Assembly: GCF_002929825.1 (NCBI RefSeq)
Contig: NZ_PJJN01000026.1
Coordinates: 1-64,000, forward strand
Source of the DNA: Cryobacterium sp. Y29
GTDB lineage: Bacteria; Actinomycetota; Actinomycetes; Actinomycetales; Microbacteriaceae
Reading direction: 5' to 3'
DNA length: 64,000 bases
The notes beneath the pieces are model-generated. The model searched no databases and was not told the origin of the DNA. It saw only the letters and a list, made by a program, of their open reading frames with translations. Made by a program: the position numbers and the translations under genes. Shown piece after piece: positions 7,747 through 17,008 of this stretch. Each line of letters begins with the position of its first letter. The first letter of the stretch is position 1.

Positions 7747-10529
7747 CGGCGGGCCGGGGTGGAGCGTCGACGCTTTTTCTCGGAAGGCATCGACAACTGT
7801 CCGCTGGTCGTCAATTCCGTGTACTTGGCGAAAAGAATTCGAATTCGGTCCCTTTCCGTCAAGACGCCGTCCTCGCAGGAAATCAGTCGATCGACTATCA
7901 GGTCCAAGTCTGAGTGGGCGTCGGTGAGCGCTCGAGGGATGAGGACTGGGTCGTACAGGTTTGCAAGGGAGCTATCGACGAATTGTTCTCGCACCTCGCG
8001 AATTTTCTTGCCCGCATCGGATACGGCCTTCTTGTTGGCGTTGCTCATCTGCGGAATGGGGAAGGTGTTCCACACACCTAATTTGCTGAACCTCACATCG
8101 GACTTGAGTCGACCCCCGATGGTTTTCAGCCAAGTGATGAACATGGAGCTAGAGATGATGCCGAGCGCGATACCGTCCGGGTCAGGGGCGACGAAGGTGG
8201 CGTCACTGGCGATGGTTTCGGGACCGAAGTAGCCGGCGGTGAAGTACAGCCTGCTCTCACTGACGTGGCGAGGAATCGCGAGATACGGCAGGTCTGGTTG
8301 CGCGATCTGTCTAAACAGAGTGTGGCTGCCGAATTCTCGGGTGGAAATGGCTTTGCTCTCTGCTCGGAAAGTGGCGACGGCGTCGACTCGAGATTGCAGC
8401 AGTGCACTCGACTCGAGATCGCCGGGGGCGAGGTCTGTCATCCACAGGCACCAGCGATCCTCGGCGTGAAGGATCTCTCGCGCCCCGATGTACTTCCTCA
8501 GATACTTAGCGGCAATCGGGTCGTCAGCGAATCGTTGATAATCCTCGGGTTCCACGATGAGGAAGCCGCCGTCGGTCGGTTTGTTCCCGTAGGCAACCAG
8601 CGGGAGATCGGGTCCGAGTGGTCGCGTCTGGGGGAAGACCACTGTCGAGGGGCCTTCGACGAGGTAAGGGCTGATATTAGGAACTGAATGCTGGGTGGGT
8701 ACCGAGAACGGAGTCTCGTAGTTGTAGAGGACGGGGTCTCGCTGAGCGCTCCTTGAAATGCCGACGATGACGACGTGGACCGCTGCGCCGCCGGGGGCTT
8801 CCGTAGTCCAGGCGAAGGTTTTGTGCGCAAAGTCGATGCCAAATCCCGCGTTAAGGACCGCACCCCAGAGCGGTGCCACTTGTTCGCCTTGGCAGATCGA
8901 ATTTGTGGAGACCAGCGCCACCCGGGCCTGTGTGTCACCTACGTAGTCAATTGCCTTTTTGTACCAGCCTGAGACGAAATCAAGGGTGCCGTGATAGCCA
9001 CTTCCCCACACCTTCTTGAGCGCTGCGGTCTGCTCGTCGGTGCGTAGTGAAAGGCCGACGAACGGGGGGTTGCCGAGAACATAGGTGTAATCGGTGACGG
9101 GCAGGATGCTCGCCCAATCGGCTTCGAGCGCATCGTCGTGAACGATCGTCGCGGCAATGCGGATCGGCAGACGGTCGGGAGCCAGCCCGAAGTCTTGTTC
9201 CATCCGCAGGTTCGCTAAATGATCGACGAGAAGCATTGCGGTTTCGGCGATACGAGCCGGCCATTCTTCGATCTCAATGCCGTAGAAATGGTCGAGGGTG
9301 ACTTTGATGTCGCCTGTGACATCGAAGCTCAGTTGCCCTCGGCTGGCGACGGTCACTCTTCCCTCGATGATGTCGAGATCTCTCTGCCTCTTGATGAGTT
9401 CGAGCTCTAGGGCTCGAAGTTCACGATAGGAAACGATGAGGAAGTTCCCACAGCCACAGGCGGGGTCGATGAAGCGGAGTTTTCCGAGGTCGGAGTGAAG
9501 CTTGGTGAGTTCTTTTCGGCTGTCCCAGCTGGATTCGAGGCGGGCATTGAGTTTGTCGAGGAACAGCGGGCGGATGGTCTTGAGAATGTTGATTTCCGAG
9601 GTGTAGTGCTCGCCTCCACCGCGGCGAGCATCCTTGTTCTTGACTGTTTGGAACATCGATCCGAAGACCGCTGGAGAGATGATGCCCCAATCGAAATCAC
9701 AGGCTTCCAGGAGTGCGTTCCGGAATCCCTCAGTGAGAGGGACGATCATCAATTCGTCGGAGAACAGACCGCCATTGATGTACCTGAATTCTGCAAGCGG
9801 GCCGCTCTCCAAATCCAGGCTTGCTCGGTTTTCGGTATCAAGGACAACGAACAGGGCGGTCAGTTGTGAGTCAAGTTCCGAAGCCGATGTGTGATCGGCG
9901 ACGTAGCGCTGAAACATGCCGGCGTTCCACATCCCCGAATCGTCGCCGAAGAACAGGAAGAGGAGTCGAGCCAGCAAGAGCGTTGCGTCTCTCTCGCTCG
10001 ATTCCGAGGCTTCGAGCTCGCTGTAGAGCCTCCCCATGAGGCGTGCGGCTTTGACTGATGCCGCTTCGGCCTCTGCGTCGAAAGCTAGTCGCATTTTGGC
10101 GAGTAGCTCCAGGAGGGAAATGTCGTCATCGAAATCGATTGTGATCGCGGCAAGCTGGCTACCGAGGTGCTCGTCTAACTGCCCAGCGATGTGTCGGTGT
10201 ACGAGGAGCTTCGCGTTTGCTCCGCCTAGCTGGGCGCGGCGGGGCCAGCGCCATTCCTGGCGTTCGTCTGTAGCGAAAATGATGAGTCGTTCGTGGCTGT
10301 CTTGGCCGATCATCTCGTCGAGAACACGTTGGACTTTTCGCGCAGGCAGTTGTGCGCAATACCAGATCCGGAGGCCCTTGTAGCCGGCGACCTGAGTCAT
10401 TACGTACGACTCGCCGTCAGCTTCCAGTTCGCGGGCGGGTTGATCAGGGTTGCTCCATCCGAGTTCTGTGATGAACAGCTCGCGATATTCTCGTGCATCG
10501 ACCAGGCCTAGGAGATGTGCTGTGCTCAT
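7743..10529 (-). CDS. MmeI-like N6-adenine DNA methyltransferase
   Basis: 928 aa. After an N-terminal domain (residues 1-130) of the type seen in large MTases comes a helical spacer, then the family signature SPAVFGSMFQ and RRGGGEHYTSE (about 285-312). Methylase motif I is FIDPACGCGNFL (353-364) and the catalytic motif IV is NPPF (487-490), the gamma-class order of N6-adenine enzymes. The C-terminal 350 residues should hold the target-recognition domain. No PD-(D/E)xK nuclease is visible at the N-terminus, so cleavage is probably supplied by the helicase-PLD partner. Coupled by ATGA overlaps to the genes on both sides. It should methylate one strand or site of host DNA to mark self; the recognition sequence cannot be read from the protein. 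Confidence 0.85.
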   Translation of the reverse strand: MSTAHLLGLVDAREYRELFITELGWSNPDQPARELEADGESYVMTQVAGYKGLRIWYCAQLPARKVQRVLDEMIGQDSHERLIIFATDERQEWRWPRRAQLGGANAKLLVHRHIAGQLDEHLGSQLAAITIDFDDDISLLELLAKMRLAFDAEAEAASVKAARLMGRLYSELEASESSERDATLLLARLLFLFFGDDSGMWNAGMFQRYVADHTSASELDSQLTALFVVLDTENRASLDLESGPLAEFRYINGGLFSDELMIVPLTEGFRNALLEACDFDWGIISPAVFGSMFQTVKNKDARRGGGEHYTSEINILKTIRPLFLDKLNARLESSWDSRKELTKLHSDLGKLRFIDPACGCGNFLIVSYRELRALELELIKRQRDLDIIEGRVTVASRGQLSFDVTGDIKVTLDHFYGIEIEEWPARIAETAMLLVDHLANLRMEQDFGLAPDRLPIRIAATIVHDDALEADWASILPVTDYTYVLGNPPFVGLSLRTDEQTAALKKVWGSGYHGTLDFVSGWYKKAIDYVGDTQARVALVSTNSICQGEQVAPLWGAVLNAGFGIDFAHKTFAWTTEAPGGAAVHVVIVGISRSAQRDPVLYNYETPFSVPTQHSVPNISPYLVEGPSTVVFPQTRPLGPDLPLVAYGNKPTDGGFLIVEPEDYQRFADDPIAAKYLRKYIGAREILHAEDRWCLWMTDLAPGDLESSALLQSRVDAVATFRAESKAISTREFGSHTLFRQIAQPDLPYLAIPRHVSESRLYFTAGYFGPETIASDATFVAPDPDGIALGIISSSMFITWLKTIGGRLKSDVRFSKLGVWNTFPIPQMSNANKKAVSDAGKKIREVREQFVDSSLANLYDPVLIPRALTDAHSDLDLIVDRLISCEDGVLTERDRIRILFAKYTELTTSGQLSMPSEKKRRRSTPARR

Positions 10530-13500
10530 TGTCGTACTCCCATGCTGCTGACGATACGGACGGGGTCGTTACCGCTGCGCGATTCCACGACGAGACGACC
10601 GTCGCGGTGTAGCGCAGAGACTCGCGCTGCGAGGTCCTCGTCGCTTGTCCCGTTGCGTAGCGCCCGACGCAGCCGTCGGTCGGCTTCGCCCGTGAGAGCG
10701 TGTTGAAAGAGGGCGTCGAGGGCCGCGTCGGTGTCGGCGTCGTAATGGAAGACGGTGTCGCCAAGGCGCCTCCATAAGGTGCGTCGGACTCCCCTCAGCC
10801 TGCCGGCGGCGGCGCTCGGTGTGGCGAGGGGCCCGCGCACGAGCTCCCCGAGGAGGTCTTCGTGGTCGGGTCGGTGCTCCAGTCCGGATTCGTCGGGTGT
10901 GGCTTCGAAGGCGCGCAGCGCTTCGAGGCCGGTCAGCAGCCGAGGTTCTTCGCCTGGTGAGATCCATCCGAAGCCATCGGTGCCGGCTTCGGTCCTCACG
11001 TAGCAGAGCAGCCCTTCTTCGGTGTCTGTTGCTCGTTTCGTCCGGGTCGCGTCGACCAGATCCGGGAGCTTTGCCACGCGGGCGGTCAGTTCTGGGTCGA
11101 GCTCTTCGGCGTTCCGCCAGTACTGGTAGGCGAGGCTCGAGGCGTCGACGTCTTCTGCTGTGTCGGTGTCGTCGACGGTGCCGTTGTAAAGATCCTTGAT
11201 CGTCTTGACCTCGCCACTACTGCCGAAGAACTGCTCATCAGATCCAAACGCTTCTGCATTTGCGGTGAGTCGATCGGCGATGCGCTGACGGAGCGATAGG
11301 ACAGCGTCCACGGACTCGTGGAAGAACGAGTAGATGAGGACGTGATCGGATTTCTGTCCGATCCGATCAACACGACCGGCGCGTTGGATGAGGCGAATGA
11401 TCGCCCAGGGCAGGTCGTAGTTGACGACGATATGGGCGTCCTGGAGATTCTGACCTTCGCTAAGGACGTCGGTTGACACGAGGACGCGGAGTTCCCCTCC
11501 ACCCGATTCGATGTCCATTCCTGGAAGGGCATTGGAAATTGGGGAGAAGCGTCGGGCGAGGCCGGTGGGGTCTTCGCTGTCACCTGACGCGACACCGACG
11601 GCGGGGATGCCCTCGGCGTGCAGGGCGGAGGCGATGTAGTTGGCGGTGTCTTTGTACTCGGTGAAGATCAGAATCTTCTCGCTCGAGTGAGTTTCACGTA
11701 CGAGGGCCACCAGTGCAGCGAGTTTGGAATCGACTGCGGGCGACCAGATGCCGTATGACTCGAGGAGGCTACGGAGGGCCTCGGTATCGGCCGCCAGGGC
11801 GATAGCAAGCGCGTCGGTGAAGAGTTGCGGGCGGATCCAGGAGACTCCGCTGGGGTTTGCGGCAGTGAGAGCCTCGTATCGACGGCTGGGGTCTTCGCCG
11901 AGGTGCTCCGCAGTGTCGAGCTCGGATTCGGTGGGGTCGTTGTCGTCGAGGAGGTTGTTGTCGACAATGGTGCCGGTCGGGATGGAGAGGCCCTGGTCGA
12001 TCGCGTAGGCAAAGAGCTCATTGCGAGCGATGTGCCGGCGGAGCGAAAGGGTAAAGGAATGCCCGCAGGAGGAAAGTCTCTTGTAGAACGTTGTGCGGAC
12101 GAAGCCAGCGACGTTTCCACGGCCCCGGGCAAGGTTCTCGACGTATTCCTTTTCGTAATCGCTCAGAGTCGCGCCACGAGCAAGGAAAGCGCCCATATCG
12201 TAACGGGGCAGGGAGAGGTTCCGGAGAGTGTCTAGGGTCTCGTCGTCGGCCATGATCGCCGCAGGATCATTGGCCCCAAAGGAATGCTCGATCGGTCTGG
12301 CGTGGCGAACCGGAAACGTGAACCTGGTCCCGTCAGAGAATTGGAGGTATTTGCTTCCATCCTCCGCTTCCAGGGAGTAGTTGTTCTTGATGAAGGACCG
12401 GGTTCGTCTGACCAGGTGCTCCCCCATAAGGCGTTTCCAGTCATCCGGGTCTTCGGAGCGGCGGAAGGCCGCCAGGGTGGTGATCTTGCCGTCGACTTTG
12501 TCGTACAGCTTCGGGTCGAGTCGGAGAGCGTTCGTCGGGGAAATTCCGAGGTCTTCGTCTTCGTCTATGTAGAGCGCCAGCTGGTTGGCGACGTCGGTGA
12601 ATCGTAGGTTGTAGGGGGTTGCGGTGAGCAGCAGGACGCGGCTGTCGTTGCGCTGGATGTAGTCCTGGATGGCGCGGTAGTCCTGGCGTGAATCGTTGCG
12701 GAGGGTGTGCGATTCGTCGACGATGACGAAGGCGTAGCGGCGGAGATCTGGCAGCACGGCGTGGGCCATGCTGTAGGGCACGACACGACCGTGAAGGTCA
12801 TACGCCTCGAGGTGCTGCTCCCACATCGTGACCAAGTTCCGTGGGCAGATGATGAGGGGCATGTACCCGTGCTCATCTCGAAGCATGAGTGCGACCGCAA
12901 TACCGGTGAGGGTCTTTCCAAGGCCCACCACGTCGCCCAACATCGTCCCACGTCGGGTGATGATGCGTCGAGCGAGAGTTCGTACCGCCGTTGATTGATA
13001 GTCGAGGAGTTTCTCTTCAATCTCGGACGGAACAGAGTACTCAGCGAGACCCTCGCGAACGTCGCGGGAGAGGTCGTAACAAACCTTGAGGAAAATCTCG
13101 TAGGGCTTTCGCGGTTCGACGGTCGCCCATGATTCGTCGAGGAGATCAAGAATTTCAGCAGTCACAGGTCGACTGAATTTGTCATCCCAGCGCGCTGTGA
13201 ACCAGTCGGCAAGGTCTTTGGCCCCGGCGCTGTCAACGACGTCAACGTTGAGCTCGAGATTGTGGGTGAGCCCCGGTGCAGTGAGGTTCGAAGATCCCAC
13301 GTAGCCGGTGATGGGGTTAGTGACGTCTACGCGGTGGAAGACGTAGGTCTTTCCATGTAGCGGTCGGCGGGTGAAGACTTTGATCTCAATTGCGCCCTCC
13401 GCTAGGAGGGTACGCAGCGAACCGAGCGTGACCCGATCCGCCGTCGTCGGCAACCCGCGCATGAGTTGAACCCGTAATTGCTCGAGCAACTGCACCTTGC

Positions 13501-13783
13501 GCTCGCGTGCTTTGGCCGGGTCTGCCTCTGGCCGCGGAAGACCATCAACCGATGCCTGCAGCTCATCGAGAGCTTCATCTTGTGGGCCAGTGGCAACCAT
13601 ACCGATGAGGATGCGAACAACGGGGTGGTCACCTTGCGCCTTGTCCCGGACAAGCTGGTCGAATATCTTCCAGCCACGCAGATTGAAATATCCGACTGCG
13701 ACATCCATTCGATCGAAGGCGCTAAGGGTGAGTTCCAGCTGATCACCCAGGCGCTGATCAATGTTGTCGAATATACGAGTCAT
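10526..13783 (-). CDS. PLD nuclease-SNF2 helicase fusion of a restriction-type system
   Basis: 1085 aa. Residues 1-200 form a phospholipase D-like nuclease domain: HGK (143-145) and GSSNLT (163-168), one HKD half-site. Then a SNF2/HepA helicase: Walker A GDVVGLGKT (283-291), DESH (356-359), LTATPYN near 387, and C-terminal helicase motifs VSTDVLSEGQNLQ and QRAGRVDRIGQ. It is the first gene of the operon and overlaps the methyltransferase start by ATGA. Comparable pairings are the DrmD-DrmMI part of DISARM and the PLD/helicase enzymes of NgoAVII/CglI-type restriction, but here nuclease and motor are one chain and the DISARM genes drmA and drmB are absent. It is probably the effector that translocates on and cuts unmethylated DNA. 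Confidence 0.83.
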   Translation of the reverse strand: MTRIFDNIDQRLGDQLELTLSAFDRMDVAVGYFNLRGWKIFDQLVRDKAQGDHPVVRILIGMVATGPQDEALDELQASVDGLPRPEADPAKARERKVQLLEQLRVQLMRGLPTTADRVTLGSLRTLLAEGAIEIKVFTRRPLHGKTYVFHRVDVTNPITGYVGSSNLTAPGLTHNLELNVDVVDSAGAKDLADWFTARWDDKFSRPVTAEILDLLDESWATVEPRKPYEIFLKVCYDLSRDVREGLAEYSVPSEIEEKLLDYQSTAVRTLARRIITRRGTMLGDVVGLGKTLTGIAVALMLRDEHGYMPLIICPRNLVTMWEQHLEAYDLHGRVVPYSMAHAVLPDLRRYAFVIVDESHTLRNDSRQDYRAIQDYIQRNDSRVLLLTATPYNLRFTDVANQLALYIDEDEDLGISPTNALRLDPKLYDKVDGKITTLAAFRRSEDPDDWKRLMGEHLVRRTRSFIKNNYSLEAEDGSKYLQFSDGTRFTFPVRHARPIEHSFGANDPAAIMADDETLDTLRNLSLPRYDMGAFLARGATLSDYEKEYVENLARGRGNVAGFVRTTFYKRLSSCGHSFTLSLRRHIARNELFAYAIDQGLSIPTGTIVDNNLLDDNDPTESELDTAEHLGEDPSRRYEALTAANPSGVSWIRPQLFTDALAIALAADTEALRSLLESYGIWSPAVDSKLAALVALVRETHSSEKILIFTEYKDTANYIASALHAEGIPAVGVASGDSEDPTGLARRFSPISNALPGMDIESGGGELRVLVSTDVLSEGQNLQDAHIVVNYDLPWAIIRLIQRAGRVDRIGQKSDHVLIYSFFHESVDAVLSLRQRIADRLTANAEAFGSDEQFFGSSGEVKTIKDLYNGTVDDTDTAEDVDASSLAYQYWRNAEELDPELTARVAKLPDLVDATRTKRATDTEEGLLCYVRTEAGTDGFGWISPGEEPRLLTGLEALRAFEATPDESGLEHRPDHEDLLGELVRGPLATPSAAAGRLRGVRRTLWRRLGDTVFHYDADTDAALDALFQHALTGEADRRLRRALRNGTSDEDLAARVSALHRDGRLVVESRSGNDPVRIVSSMGVRQ

Positions 13784-14148
13784 CTGCCTATCTTCCCGGA
13801 AAACCGCCGGTAGCTAAAACGATCAGCCCGAGCGAATGTGCGTGGCGACGCCCACTTCATCGGATCGGCACTGCCATGAACCTCGGCCATCCGGTTTCGC
13901 GGACCGAGGATGACGACGTCTTGCGGTCTCCTTTAGGGCGTGCGTGTGAACGCGAGGTTGACGAATCAGCGAACCGACGACCACCTGACAATCACGACAA
14001 GGAACCCGACTCCGAAGCGTTGACACTCATTCGCTGTCAGTGAGACCAACCGTGCTCCAGGTGACGTCTCCACGCGTCTAAGAGAATCAGGGTGCCGCCG
14101 ACGCATCGGAGCTGACGGTAACCTGAATCAAATCGATAGGGGGCATTA
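13784..14148. promoter_or_regulatory. 365-bp divergent promoter region between the helicase operon and mrr
   Basis: No gene is convincing here. The region must hold the promoter of the helicase-methyltransferase operon (reverse) and of mrr (forward). Forward, a TTGACA at about 14021 is visible and AGGGGG lies 6 nt before the mrr GTG as a ribosome site. I could not assign a matching -10 box with confidence. No repeats stand out. Confidence 0.4.
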
Positions 14149-15084
14149 GTGAGCATCGCCGGTGACCAGAAGACAGAATTCACTGTTCCCGTTTGGCCCG
14201 CGCTGATCATCCCGATCCTGCAGGTTCTCAGCGAAAACGGCACCCTGCATCGCAAAGATCTCTTCGACCGTGCCGCCGCAACGGCCGGGCTCGATGAAGC
14301 CGCCCGGACGGAGACTCTGAACTCGGGTGGCCTGCGGTATGAGCATCGAATGGGCTGGGTCCTCGCCAACACGGCCCGAGCAGGATGGATTGACCGTCCA
14401 GCTCGAGGTCAGTACGCGATCAACGCGGTTGGCCGGGCCTGGATGGCGGAAAACCCTGACGGCTTGACCTATGGCCAAGCCCGGGAAGTATTTGCCCCCT
14501 TCTGGCCGTCGCAGGCCCGGAAAACTCCGAGCCACGAAACCGACCTGCCCATTCCGATCCTGGAAGTGCTCGACCCTGTCGAGCAGATCGAAGACGGCAT
14601 CAACCGCATCCATCAGGAAGTTGGTGAAGAACTCTTGCGCCGGCTACGGGAGAGCCATCCTGATTTCTTCGAACAGGCCGTCGTGAATCTTCTCCTCAAA
14701 ATGGGTTACGGCGGAGTTGAACAGCGCGGAAAGCGAATCGGCGGCACGGGTGACGAAGGCATCGACGGGATCATCGACCAAGATGCCCTCGGCCTCGACC
14801 AGGTTTACATCCAAGCGAAGCGATACAAGCTGGGGAGCAACATCGGACGCGAAACGATCCAAGCGTTCGTTGGCGCTCTCCACGGCTTCGGTGCCACCCG
14901 CGGTGTCTTCATCACGACGAGCGCGTTCACACCTGCCGCCATCAGCTACACCGCCGGTGTACCATCCCGCATTATCCTCATCGACGGCCAACGCCTCGTG
15001 ACCTTAATGATCAAGTACCTTGTCGGCGTCCAATCAAAACAGACCTATGCCGTCGTCGAAGTGGACGACGACTTCTTCGACTGA
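14149..15084 (+). CDS. mrr: Mrr-family modification-dependent restriction endonuclease
   Basis: 311 aa, starting at GTG with AGGGGG just upstream. Residues 10-105 are the Mrr N-terminal winged-helix domain (VPVWPALIIPILQVL, GWVLANTARAGWI, GQYAINAVGR). The C-terminal catalytic domain begins near DFFEQAVVNLLLKMGYGG and holds the PD-(D/E)xK residues: Asp206 in GTGDEGIDGI and Gln222-Lys224 in YIQAKRYK. Mrr enzymes cut DNA bearing foreign methylation. Here the gene lies back to back with a helicase-methyltransferase operon and near a second methyltransferase, so the resident marks must be ones it tolerates. The length is normal and the gene is intact. Confidence 0.88.
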   Translation: MSIAGDQKTEFTVPVWPALIIPILQVLSENGTLHRKDLFDRAAATAGLDEAARTETLNSGGLRYEHRMGWVLANTARAGWIDRPARGQYAINAVGRAWMAENPDGLTYGQAREVFAPFWPSQARKTPSHETDLPIPILEVLDPVEQIEDGINRIHQEVGEELLRRLRESHPDFFEQAVVNLLLKMGYGGVEQRGKRIGGTGDEGIDGIIDQDALGLDQVYIQAKRYKLGSNIGRETIQAFVGALHGFGATRGVFITTSAFTPAAISYTAGVPSRIILIDGQRLVTLMIKYLVGVQSKQTYAVVEVDDDFFD

Positions 15085-15376
15085 AACTCTGCTTGGTGAT
15101 CGACGCCGAAGGATTCCCAATCGACCTAAGGTCCCAGGCCAGCTCATGGTCTGATCTGCTTGGTAGTCTCCGGTCCTCATTATCGAGGCTAGGGACGTTG
15201 TTGACCGTTCGGGATACCAAGGACGCCGCCAGTGTGACGGAAAGCCGATCAAGCAGCGAGAGGGCTTCCTCGTTGTCGCTGACATTCTCCGGGCGGAGCC
15301 AGACGACACGAGTGCAAGCGGGTCGCGTGAAAACGTCTGCGAACGGATTAGTGAACCGTAGACCTGACAGCATCGG

Positions 15377-16117
15377 TCATACCGGGACGAATCTTAAGTC
15401 GGTTGTCACGGGAAGAATTAGGTCTGCCCCATCGTGATTTGGCGGCAGCGGTGCAACTTCGATGATGTCGAGCTGCGCAGCGACGGGAAGTGCGGCATGT
15501 ATGGCCGCGTCGACGAAATGTTGATCACCGACCAGGTCAGGGTCCAGCCAGTCATCCCACCAGTCCCGCGGCAGCGGGACTGGGTTCCGGTCATGAATGT
15601 GCAAGAGTTCGTCGACGGCGCTAGAGGTCAGGATCGTGGCAGTGAGCGTCCACAGAGTCGGATCCTCTGCTGCTTTCGCAGGGTCCTTCCACCACGAATA
15701 CAGGCCTGCGAAAGCGAGGACCTCATCAGTGGCGCTGTGAATGTAGAACGGGGTCTTCTTCTTCTTCGTGGTGGGGTCCGTCTGCCACTCGTAATACCCG
15801 GTGACCGGGATGAGGGCACGATGCGTTTTGACCGGGCCACGCCACGTCGCCTTATCGGTGATGCCTTCCGACCGGGCGTTGACGGTAGGAAATTTGATTT
15901 TTAGTTCTCTAGACCATGACGGGGTGAGAGACCAACGCGCCAGCTCAACCCGACCAACAGCCACTACGTCACCCTTGGCCTAGTGAATGACGACGGGGAT
16001 TGTTTGGGTTGGCTTGATATTCCAGCTCGGGTGCCAATCGTGGAAGTCTCCCCCGACAGCGTCGAAGACGCTCAGAAGTTCGTCAATGGTGTTGGGGACT
16101 ACGAGTCTGCCGCACAT
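15377..16117 (-). pseudogene. SRAP (YedK/HMCES) peptidase gene with an internal amber codon
   Basis: The reverse frame from ATG 16117 reads MCGRLVVPNTIDELL... with the catalytic Cys2, runs through WNIKPTQT and IPVVIH, meets TAG at 15980-15982 after 45 codons, and continues in the same frame as AKGDVVAVGRVELARWSLTP through GYYEW and HDRNPVPLP to 15377. Together these make one normal-length SRAP protein. SRAP proteins cap abasic sites in single-stranded DNA through Cys2. With the stop, the downstream GTG (15964) could start only a protein without the catalytic cysteine. Most SRAP genes code a Ser-type residue here, so a TCG-to-TAG change is a simple explanation. It lies 9 nt behind a small gene that carries an SOS-like box. 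Confidence 0.85.
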
Positions 16118-16126
16118 GATGTGACG

Positions 16127-16453
16127 TTACAGCCGGTCGACCGCGGATGCCCACACCCACAGTCGATGCACTCCCCTGCTCTGCCACTGAATGTAAACGG
16201 CGCTGTGCGTCCATGCCAAAGCGTGCGCGTCAACATGCGTGCTGATGTTGGGGTATCTCACCCACGCGATCACCGATATGGGCTCCGGAGCCACGGTGAC
16301 GGGTGCTCCGGCACCACCGCGTTCTTCCCAGGTCAACCCGATCGGTACCGGGGAGTTCAGGTCAGGATGCGCGGGCTCGACCGGCGGGTATTTATCTGTC
16401 GAGATCCGGCCGAACCGCTCAGGGAGGCCCGGGTTCTGTTTATTTGTGCCCAT
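16127..16453 (-). CDS. small protein of an SOS-type operon with SRAP
   Basis: 108 aa; no named family recognised. The C-terminal half reads as a compact beta domain: PISVIAWVRYPN, AHALAWTHSAVYIQW and HRLWVWASAVDRL. Similar small proteins occur ahead of SRAP genes in Microbacteriaceae as far as I recall, so the pairing may be functional. The longer frame upstream to 16699 is of odd composition and has no ribosome site, so I chose the ATG at 16453. That ATG lies only 8 nt after the SOS-like palindrome and TAATAT sits at the right distance for a leaderless transcript. The SRAP start follows after 9 nt. Confidence 0.6.
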   Translation of the reverse strand: MGTNKQNPGLPERFGRISTDKYPPVEPAHPDLNSPVPIGLTWEERGGAGAPVTVAPEPISVIAWVRYPNISTHVDAHALAWTHSAVYIQWQSRGVHRLWVWASAVDRL

Positions 16454-16461
16454 ACCAAATA

Positions 16462-16479
16462 TTAGAACATATCTTCTAA
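16462..16479 (-). promoter_or_regulatory. LexA/SOS-like operator overlapping the promoter of the 108-aa-SRAP operon
   Basis: An 18-nt near-perfect palindrome TTAGAACATATCTTCTAA (16 of 18 positions symmetric) with the core AGAAC-ATAT-CTTCT. It resembles the actinobacterial SOS box TCGAAC-N4-GTTCGA. Read on the reverse strand it touches TAATAT, which is 5 nt before the ATG. LexA control of a DNA-repair SRAP operon makes biological sense; binding is inferred. Confidence 0.5.
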
Positions 16480-17008
16480 AGAACTTCGACGGCTGTTTCA
16501 GCCTCCTACGAGCATTCCCACCGGCCGGTGGGAACGACGAGTCCGTACGACGACGGTCCCGGAAACATAGGCAACCCTGCACTACCTTGCGTTCACGCCG
16601 CCGCCCGGGACGCTTCGGCATATGCCCGGCGAGTCCGCGAAGCGGCACTACTCGCGCCTCAGCGAAGACTGCACGAGGCAGCAGGACGTTCTCCATCATC
16701 AGACGCCAGGACAGCGAGCCAGCTCCATCTCATTCCTGTCCCATCCACTGTCATCCGTTTAGGGCAGGTCTCGACTGCTCAAAGCGGTAGAGCGAACGCA
16801 GCGTCACATGCCTCTAACCACAGCGATCCAATGATGCTCGCCACCCCAATGACGAAATAGGCCGCTCCCTGTGCTTAAGAACCCAGCCACCAAAATACAC
16901 GACGCATAGACCACTCAGACGGGGAGTAATAGCCCAAAGCTCCGCCCCTCCTCCGTTTGCCCGATGCACTACCCAGACCGGCCCCACAGCCACAACGAAC
17001 GGTTCATT
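16480..17008. other. 529-bp stretch without a supported gene
   Basis: Frames are open on both strands but have low-complexity Arg/Ser/Pro-rich translations without domains or ribosome sites. I see no repeats, tRNA or terminator here. It separates the reverse SRAP operon from the forward small gene at 17009 and must hold the promoter of the latter. Confidence 0.4.

Noticed and set aside
10526..13783. A full DISARM system
   Set aside because: Helicase and methyltransferase resemble DrmD and DrmMI, but no drmA, drmB or separate drmC is present in the island sequence seen here.
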